From: Flavobacteriales bacterium
GTDB taxonomy: Bacteria; Bacteroidota; Bacteroidia; Flavobacteriales_F; PHOS-HE28
Assembly: GCA_016705545.1 (NCBI GenBank)
Contig: JADIYA010000007.1
Coordinates: 62,001 to 126,000, forward strand
Length of the DNA: 64,000 nucleotides
Direction: 5' to 3'
Shown piece by piece: positions 59,129 to 64,000 of the stretch (the stretch's first letter is position 1; every line of letters begins with the position of its first letter). Both the position numbers and the translations under genes were made by a program. The notes below the pieces were generated by a model. It did no database searches and was not told the origin of the DNA. It was given only the letters and a program-made list of their open reading frames with translations.

Positions 59129-59829
59129 ATGATCCCGCTGCTCCCGTCCTCGTATTTCGGCAGCGTGGAGCTCTACCGCTTGCTCGCAAGGCATGAGCGC
59201 GCCATCATCGATATCGGTGAGCACTACGTGAGGCAGAGCTACCGCACGCGCACGCGCATCGTTGGCCCCAACGGTCCGCAGGACTTAAGCGTGCAGATCG
59301 AGTAGATCACGGCAACAAGATGCCCATGCGCGAGGTGCATCTCTCCCGGGCCGAGACCTGGCCGCAGCAGCACCTGCATGCCATCCGCAGCGCTTACGGC
59401 AATGCCCCATGGTTCATTCATTACATCGACGATATCGAGGCCGTGCTGCTGGCTCCGCATGATCGGCTCATCGACCTGAACATGGCAACCTCAGGTTGGG
59501 ATTGCAATGGCTGGGACTCACCCCCTGCAATCACGGTGGAGGACGCCCACGTGGAGCATGATCCGGCGACTTACCGGACCTCCGCTCCGCCCTGCACCCC
59601 AAGCCCTTGCCACCGGATCTGGAAAAGGGCGCATCGTATGCCCAGGGTCTTCGAGCAACGCCATGGCTTCGTGCCCGGTTGCAGCGTCGTCGACCTGGTG
59701 ATGAACCTCGGCCCCGAAGCGCGAGGCTGGCTCCTTCGCGCGATCGGCATGCCCCGCAAGGCTCCGTCCACGGAAAAGTCCTTTCTTCGCAGGCCATTTC
59801 GGCAACTTTCACCAACCCTAACCTCATGA
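59129..59829 (+). CDS. WbqC-like family protein, two or more frameshifts
   Basis: The N-terminus MIPLLPSSYFGSVELYRLLA and then ERAIIDIGEHYVRQSYRTRT match the WbqC family, Bacteroidota proteins often found with polysaccharide genes. The text continues in another frame at about 59305 with WPQQHLHAIRSAYGNAPWFI and HYIDDIEAVLLAPHDRLIDL. It ends RVFEQRHGFVPGCSVVDLVM, NLGPEAR. A further error lies near 59490-59640. The restored length is about 205-230 residues; the true 3' end may be some 60 bases before the stop given here. Biochemical role is not established. Confidence 0.7.
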
Positions 59830-60305
59830 AGACCTCGTTCCTGCTCTCGTTGGCCGCTACCGTCCTACTCGCTGCCTGCGGCGGCGGTGGAGACATGACC
59901 CCCACCCAAGTGGCGGAGAAGTACCTCACCCACCTGAACAAGATGGAATTCAAGGAGGCCAAGGAATACGGCACCGAGAAGACCGCCGGCATGCTGGACC
60001 TGTTGGCCGGCATGGCGAGCATGATGCCCAAGAACGAGAACACGGGCTTCAAGATCTCCGGCGAGGCCATCGATGGCGACAAGGCCACGGTGACCTACCG
60101 CAGCGAAGGCAAGGACGCCGACGAGACCATCACCCTGATCAAGCAGGACGGCAAGTGGCTCGTTGACATGGCCAAGGAAGATGGCATGGGCGAAGAGAGC
60201 GGCGACATGATGAACGACCTCGACGCCGGCATGGATTCAATCATGGACGGCGCTGGTGAGGCGATGGAGGAAGCTGGCGAGGCGATGCAGGAAGCTGCTC
60301 AGTAA
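59826..60305 (+). CDS. Lipoprotein with DUF4878-like domain
   Basis: A 159-residue protein with lipoprotein signal MKTSFLLSLAATVLLAACGG. The middle (MTPTQVAEKYLTHLNKMEFK, ATVTYRSEGKDADETITLIK, DGKWLVDMAKEDG) fits the NTF2-like DUF4878 family. The acidic C-terminus repeats GEAMEEAGEAMQEA, probably a short amphipathic helix. Outer-membrane lipoprotein of unknown function. The start overlaps the preceding stop as written. A hairpin follows the stop. Confidence 0.85.
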   Translation: MKTSFLLSLAATVLLAACGGGGDMTPTQVAEKYLTHLNKMEFKEAKEYGTEKTAGMLDLLAGMASMMPKNENTGFKISGEAIDGDKATVTYRSEGKDADETITLIKQDGKWLVDMAKEDGMGEESGDMMNDLDAGMDSIMDGAGEAMEEAGEAMQEAAQ

Positions 60306-60330
60306 GCCGCTCTCACAAATCAGACCTTGG

Positions 60331-60365
60331 ACCCGGAGCATGGCCATAGCGGCCGCGCTCCGGGT
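60331..60365. terminator. Inverted repeat between convergent genes
   Basis: ACCCGGAGC (60331-60339) pairs with GCTCCGGGT (60357-60365): a 9-bp stem with a 17-base loop, placed between the lipoprotein gene and the convergent YiiX-like gene. Likely a bidirectional terminator. Confidence 0.6.
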
Positions 60366-60998
60366 TCAGTGTTTCTGGTGGTTGAGGATCACCTCGAAGC
60401 GCGCGGTATCGAGCAAGCGCATGAAACGGTAACGACCCGCCTTGTCGCCAGCGGCAGGCGCATCGAACACATCGATGCCGTAATCGTCGCGGATGATGCG
60501 CCACACCAGTTCGGAGCAATAGATCCGGGTGGTATCCTCCAGATCGAAGTCATGGTCGAAAGCCACCTTGCGCCGCAGCAGTTCCTTGGCGCGCACCGCG
60601 ATCAATGAGCGGTCCGCGGCCGTCCGCAAGCGGGTCACGATCACGCTGCCGGGCTTGCTCTGGCCCACGAAGGACTGGAGCCTATGGGATTGCATGCCAT
60701 CGGCCTCGCTCACGCTGCTGCTCACGGAGTGGATCACCCAGAGCGCGCTATCGTGCTCCGCGACGATGCCGCAATGGGAGACGTCGTATTCCTCCGAGAG
60801 CACTGAGGAGATGAGGTCACTGACCAGGCCATGGCCGCGGCGCAGGATGATGTCGCCGGGCTGCAGCTCGGCCAACTCGGCTTCGCTGAGCACATAGCCC
60901 GTTGCGCCCTCATCGTTCCCTTCCGCCGAGCATGCCCGCCATAGCACGGCGGCAAGGACCACGATGGCCACAAGTCCTATCCACCGGAGGTGCTTCAT
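60366..60998 (-). CDS. YiiX/YebB-like (NlpC/P60-related) cysteine hydrolase
   Basis: A 210-residue protein with an N-terminal membrane anchor (MKHLRWIGLVAIVVLAAVLW). Motifs of the permuted papain-like YiiX family are clear: LQPGDIILRRGHGLVSDLI, YDVSHCGIVAEHD (catalytic His-Cys region), WVIHSVSSSVSEADG and TTRIYCSELVWRII (Cys). These enzymes are thought to act on acyl-amide or peptidoglycan-related bonds; the substrate is unknown. The start at 60998 is chosen because the anchor begins there and TACCTTCG (minus strand) lies nine bases upstream. Confidence 0.87.
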   Translation of the reverse strand: MKHLRWIGLVAIVVLAAVLWRACSAEGNDEGATGYVLSEAELAELQPGDIILRRGHGLVSDLISSVLSEEYDVSHCGIVAEHDSALWVIHSVSSSVSEADGMQSHRLQSFVGQSKPGSVIVTRLRTAADRSLIAVRAKELLRRKVAFDHDFDLEDTTRIYCSELVWRIIRDDYGIDVFDAPAAGDKAGRYRFMRLLDTARFEVILNHQKH

Positions 60999-61007
60999 GC
61001 GAATGCG

Positions 61008-61015
61008 CGAAGGTA
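61008..61015 (-). promoter_or_regulatory. -7 promoter box TACCTTCG before the YiiX-like gene
   Basis: TACCTTCG on the minus strand, nine bases before the ATG at 60998. Confidence 0.45.
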
Positions 61016-61071
61016 CCGGGCGGCGTAGCGTTTCTTGATCGGCGTCAAGCGATCGGGCTGCAGGTCGCCGC

Positions 61072-61079
61072 CACTTTCG
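61072..61079 (+). promoter_or_regulatory. -7-like box CACTTTCG before the dehalogenase-like gene
   Basis: CACTTTCG followed by CCCC and then the ATG at 61084, a four-base gap. One mismatch to TAnnTTCG. Confidence 0.35.
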
Positions 61080-61083
61080 CCCC

Positions 61084-61973
61084 ATGAAGCCGAATGATAT
61101 CAGCGCCCCCGTCTGGCTCGATCGTGGAGAATTCCCGTTCGCCACGCGCAGCTACCACCATGCCGATGGCCGCATGCACTACGTGGACGAAGGACAAGGA
61201 CCGGTGCTGCTCTTCGTTCATGGCACTCCGGATTGGAGCTTCGGATTCCGAAAGCTCATCAAGGCCTTCCGCGCCACGCACCGATGCGTGGCCATCGATC
61301 ACCTCGGCTTCGGCTTGAGCGATAAGCCCGCACTGGCCGACTGCACCGTAGCGGCTCACGCCCGCCGGCTCCAGGACTTCATCGCGGATCTCGCATTGAT
61401 GGACATCACCTTGGTCGTGACGGACTTCGGCGGGGGCATCGGATTGCAGCACGCGGTCGAGCATCCGGGCAACGTGAAAGGCATCGTGCTCTACAACACG
61501 TGGATGTGGGACCTGATGGCCGACAAGCGCTTCAGCCGTCCGACCGCCATCATGAATTCAGCATTCGGCAAGTGGCTCTACCTCCGATTCGGATTCAGCG
61601 TGAATTTCATGATGCCTAATGGCTACGGCAACAAGGCGATGCTGAGCAAGGCTGTCCATGCGCACTTCAAGAACGCGCTGCCCGACGCCGGCTCGCGTGC
61701 AGCCACCTTCGCCTGCGTGCAGGAGATCAAGAACGCAGGACCGTTCTGGAACGCGCAATGGGCGAAGGTGGACCGACTGCGCTCCATTCCAACACTGCTG
61801 TGCTGGGGCCTCAGGGACCGCTTCTTCCCACCTGACCTGCTGGAGCGCTGGAAACAAGCCTTGCCGCAGGCCACCGTGCAGACCTTCCCCGAGGCCGGCA
61901 CTTCGTGCATGAAGAAGCGCACGAAGAATTGGCGGGTGCGATGCGTTCCTTCCTTGATGCGTGCCGTTCCTGA
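61084..61973 (+). CDS. Haloalkane-dehalogenase-like alpha/beta hydrolase, one frameshift near the end
   Basis: A 296-residue hydrolase. Motifs: FVHGTPDWSFGFRKLI (oxyanion region), CVAIDHLGFGLSDKP, LVVTDFGGGIGLQHAVEHPG (nucleophile Asp in place of Ser, as in dehalogenases) and LLCWGLRDRFFPP (acid). The catalytic His follows in AGHFVHEEAHEELAGAM once one missing C is restored at about 61899 (GGC/ACTTCG). The gene then ends at the TGA at 61971-61973 (FLDACRS). As written, the frame instead runs on into the next gene and produces a false 583-residue fusion. Substrate is not evident. Confidence 0.85.
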
Positions 61974-62004
61974 GACGAGCCGAAGCCTAGCAAGCGGCCG
62001 AGGA

Positions 62005-62012
62005 TACCTTCG
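62005..62012 (+). promoter_or_regulatory. -7 promoter box TACCTTCG before the next gene
   Basis: TACCTTCG followed by GCCC and then the ATG at 62017, a four-base gap. It lies between two genes that a frameshift appears to fuse, so it supports two separate genes. Confidence 0.5.
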
Positions 62013-62016
62013 GCCC

Positions 62017-62835
62017 ATGCTCAGATCCTGCCTCTTCGCATCACTTTCGCTCAGCGCTCTCCACGCATTCGCGCAGCCGCGCGCCAATCCCGCCGGGCCA
62101 GACCAATTCATCTGCGGCAATGCGGCCACCATGCAGGCCGATCCGCTGTCGTCGGGCGATGTGGGCGTGTGGACCGTGCTGCAAGGCACCGCCTCCTTCG
62201 CCAACCAGAGCTCACCGACCACCTTGGTGGTGAACCTGAGCTACGGCGAGAACGTGCTGCGCTGGACGATCTACGGCAGCGACGGCACCACCTCGGACCA
62301 AGTGGCGATCTGGTGCTACAACAATGCCTCACCGGCAGCGGAGGCCGGGCCTGACCAGACCGTGCCGCCCTGGCCGGGGTCGGTGCAGCTGAATGGATCC
62401 GAGCCCATCGCGCCCGCCACCTGCTTCTGGTCGATCCTTTCCGGCAGCGGGACCTTCAGCGACCCAACGGACCCGCAAGCGCTGTTCACGGCTCCGGGCC
62501 TCGGCACCAACGTGCTGCAATGGAGCTGCGACAACGGGCCTTGCGGCGGCACCTTCGATGCCGTGGTGATCGAAGGCGTGGTGGGCGTGGGCGAGACCCA
62601 ACTGCAAAACGTTTCCATGCGGCATGATGCTGCCGTGCAGGCCATTGTCGTCAACGCCAACGGCAAGGCCATTGACCTCGCGCTCTTCGACGCTCAAGGA
62701 AGGCTGGTGCATCAGCGCTCGCTGCTGGCAGGCTCTTCCTCATGGATGGTGGGCGACTTGCCGCAGGGCATCTACACCGTGCGTTCGCAGCAAGCAGGCG
62801 CCGCTGCGACCATGAGGTTCGCGGTGTCACGCTGA
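62017..62835 (+). CDS. Secreted PKD-like protein with T9SS type A sorting domain
   Basis: A 272-residue protein with signal peptide MLRSCLFASLSLSALHAFAQ. Two PKD/immunoglobulin-like modules follow (ANPAGPDQFICGNAATMQAD; AEAGPDQTVPPWPGSVQLNG), each with the AGPDQ start seen in many Bacteroidota surface proteins. A shortened type A sorting domain ends the protein (IDLALFDAQGRLVHQRSL, LPQGIYTVRSQQAG). Probably exported by T9SS and displayed or released. Start set by the signal peptide and by the promoter box four bases before it. Binding target unknown. Confidence 0.85.
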   Translation: MLRSCLFASLSLSALHAFAQPRANPAGPDQFICGNAATMQADPLSSGDVGVWTVLQGTASFANQSSPTTLVVNLSYGENVLRWTIYGSDGTTSDQVAIWCYNNASPAAEAGPDQTVPPWPGSVQLNGSEPIAPATCFWSILSGSGTFSDPTDPQALFTAPGLGTNVLQWSCDNGPCGGTFDAVVIEGVVGVGETQLQNVSMRHDAAVQAIVVNANGKAIDLALFDAQGRLVHQRSLLAGSSSWMVGDLPQGIYTVRSQQAGAAATMRFAVSR

Positions 62836-62926
62836 GCCGCACGGAGGCGTTGGCCCATGGTGCCCGCGCGCCATGGACTACCTTGCGCCGGAATCACTGA
62901 AAGACCAAGCACGAGAACACCCCCAC

Positions 62927-63367
62927 ATGGCCACATTCGAGAAGCGCGAGAAAGAGAAGAAACGGTTGCAGAAACAGGAGGAGAAGAAGCGCAAGAAGGA
63001 GGAACGCAAGGCCAATTCCCCCGGTGGCGGGCTGGAGAACATGATGGCGTACGTGGACGAGTTCGGCCGGATCACCAGCACGCCGCCCGACCCCACCAAG
63101 GTGCGCAAGGAGATCGACATCTCCGAGATCGAGATCGGGGTGCCCCGCCGCAGCAAAGAGGATGAGATGCCCGTGGAGCGCGTGGGCCGCGTCGATTTCT
63201 TCGACACCTCGAAGGGCTTCGGCTTCATCAATGAGGATGGCTCGCGCGAGCGCCTCTTCTTCCACATCAGCGGATTGATCGACGAGGTGAAGGACGGCGA
63301 CAAGGTGACCTACGACGTGGAGCGCGGCCCGAAAGGGATGAACGCCGTGCGGGTGAAGAAGGCGTGA
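62927..63367 (+). CDS. Cold-shock-domain protein with charged N-terminal extension
   Basis: A 146-residue protein. Residues 1-30 are a Lys/Glu-rich coil (EKREKEKKRLQKQEEKKRKK). The last 65 residues form a cold-shock domain with the RNP-like motifs GFGFINEDG and LFFHISGL and ending KVTYDVERGPKGMNAVRV. It probably binds single-stranded RNA or DNA. This layout, longer than a plain CspA (about 67 residues), is seen in other Bacteroidota. Start MATFEKREKEK chosen for this layout; TACCTTGC at 62878-62885 may be its promoter box. Confidence 0.9.
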   Translation: MATFEKREKEKKRLQKQEEKKRKKEERKANSPGGGLENMMAYVDEFGRITSTPPDPTKVRKEIDISEIEIGVPRRSKEDEMPVERVGRVDFFDTSKGFGFINEDGSRERLFFHISGLIDEVKDGDKVTYDVERGPKGMNAVRVKKA

Positions 63368-63411
63368 GCCCTGGCATTCGCCGAAGCGCTTCACGCTGAG
63401 CGCTCTGCTCC

Positions 63412-63419
63412 TACTTTCG
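63412..63419 (+). promoter_or_regulatory. -7 promoter box TACTTTCG before the carboxylase gene
   Basis: TACTTTCG followed by GCCC and then the ATG at 63424, a four-base gap. Confidence 0.5.
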
Positions 63420-63423
63420 GCCC

Positions 63424-64000
63424 ATGGCCGAGAAGATCGACATCGAAGCATCCAAGAACGAGGACAAGAACAAGCTCTCCGTCAGTGAGCTGCATGCCCG
63501 CCTGAAGAAGATCCACCTCGGCGGCGGCGAGAAACGCATCGCCAAGCAGCACGAGCAAGGCAAGATGACCGCCCGCGAGCGCATCGACGCCCTGCTCGAT
63601 CCCAAGAGCCCGCGCATCGAGATCGGTGCCTTCGCCGCCGATGGCATGTACAAGGAGCACGGCGGTGCGCCCTGCGCCGGTGTGGTGGTGGTGATCGGCT
63701 ACGTGAGCAAGCGCCAGTGCATCGTGGTGGCCAACGACGCCACCGTGAAGGCCGGCGCGTGGTTCCCCATGACGGGCAAGAAGAACCTGCGCGCGCAGGA
63801 GATCGCCATCGAGAACCGCCTGCCCATCATCTACCTCGTGGACAGCGCCGGCGTGTACCTGCCCATGCAGGACGAGATCTTCCCCGACAAGGAGCACTTC
63901 GGCCGGATCTTCCGCAACAACGCCGTGATGAGTTCCATGGGCATCACGCAGATCGCCGCCATCATGGGCAGCTGCGTGGCGGGCGGCGCCTACCTGCCCA
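63424..64000 (+). CDS. Acyl-CoA carboxylase beta (carboxyltransferase) subunit, methylcrotonyl-CoA-carboxylase-like, 3' end outside window
   Basis: The first 192 residues are present. After MAEKIDIEASKNEDKNKLSV come GEKRIAKQHEQGKMTARERI and DALLDPKSPRIEIGAFAADG, the usual start of biotin-dependent carboxyltransferases. VVANDATVKAGAWFP, then LPIIYLVDSAGVYLPMQDEI, FPDKEHFGRIFRNNAVMSS and IAAIMGSCVAGGAYLP resemble the methylcrotonyl-CoA carboxylase beta subunit more than the propionyl-CoA one. It would carboxylate a branched acyl-CoA in leucine breakdown. Its biotin-carrying alpha subunit is not in the window. Confidence 0.9.
   Translation, partial: MAEKIDIEASKNEDKNKLSVSELHARLKKIHLGGGEKRIAKQHEQGKMTARERIDALLDPKSPRIEIGAFAADGMYKEHGGAPCAGVVVVIGYVSKRQCIVVANDATVKAGAWFPMTGKKNLRAQEIAIENRLPIIYLVDSAGVYLPMQDEIFPDKEHFGRIFRNNAVMSSMGITQIAAIMGSCVAGGAYLP

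Overview
The window looks like a chromosome segment of a high-GC member of the Bacteroidota, probably related to Flavobacteriales. This is an inference. It rests on type IX secretion (T9SS) cargo with type A sorting tails, a gliding-motility C-terminal (CHU_C) giant protein next to a PorP/SprF protein, SprB-type repeats, an FtsK of the Bacteroidota layout, and promoter boxes of the TAnnTTTG type instead of sigma-70 boxes. There is no phage, integrase, transposase, CRISPR array, rRNA or tRNA that I can support.

Layout. 1-5962: 3' part of a giant repeat-rich CHU_C surface protein overlapping a porP/sprF-like gene. 6008-9830 (minus): arginase, then CtlX-like hydrolase, then arginyl-tRNA synthetase. 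9925-13493: a lipoprotein and ftsK. 13494-15300: a stretch with no credible gene that turns into G/C homopolymer noise, almost certainly a sequencing or assembly artefact. 15368-18519: a small membrane protein, a zinc-ribbon protein, an MBOAT/SGNH acylation pair and another possible small membrane protein. 18596-36370 (minus): eight tandem paralogues of about 700-750 residues, nearly all secreted T9SS cargo, packed with ATGA overlaps or gaps of 3-8 bases; this is the most unusual part. 36539-42241: mtaB, lgt, an inositol monophosphatase, an unknown small protein and a TPR-adenylate cyclase. 42350-47462: a papain-like protease and a metal locus (TonB receptor, DtxR/MntR-type regulator with an operator-like palindrome, ZIP transporter). 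47484-51723: a secreted EEP hydrolase, a UMF1-type MFS transporter, an OmpA-family protein and a beta-barrel protein. 51792-58982: aconitase, succinyl-CoA ligase alpha, MFS transporter, NDH-2 and mnmE, the last four heavily frameshifted. 59129-64000: WbqC-like protein, lipoprotein, YiiX-like hydrolase, haloalkane-dehalogenase-like hydrolase, a further T9SS-type protein, a cold-shock-domain protein and the start of an acyl-CoA carboxylase beta subunit.

Quality. At least 25 single-base frameshifts break otherwise well-conserved genes. Where the correct frame can be reconstructed, most are one missing G or C in a short G/C run. I therefore describe such genes as single loci with probable sequence errors and not as pseudogenes, except where whole segments are missing (sucD, the 21.0 kb paralogue junction).

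Two genome-wide habits recur. First, TAnnTTCG/TTTG boxes lie only 4-10 bases before many start codons, which suggests leaderless or very short-leader mRNAs. Second, a short dispersed repeat around GATCGCTTCG-n-CTCGCGATGACC occurs both between genes and in frame inside ftsK, ctlX and mtaB.
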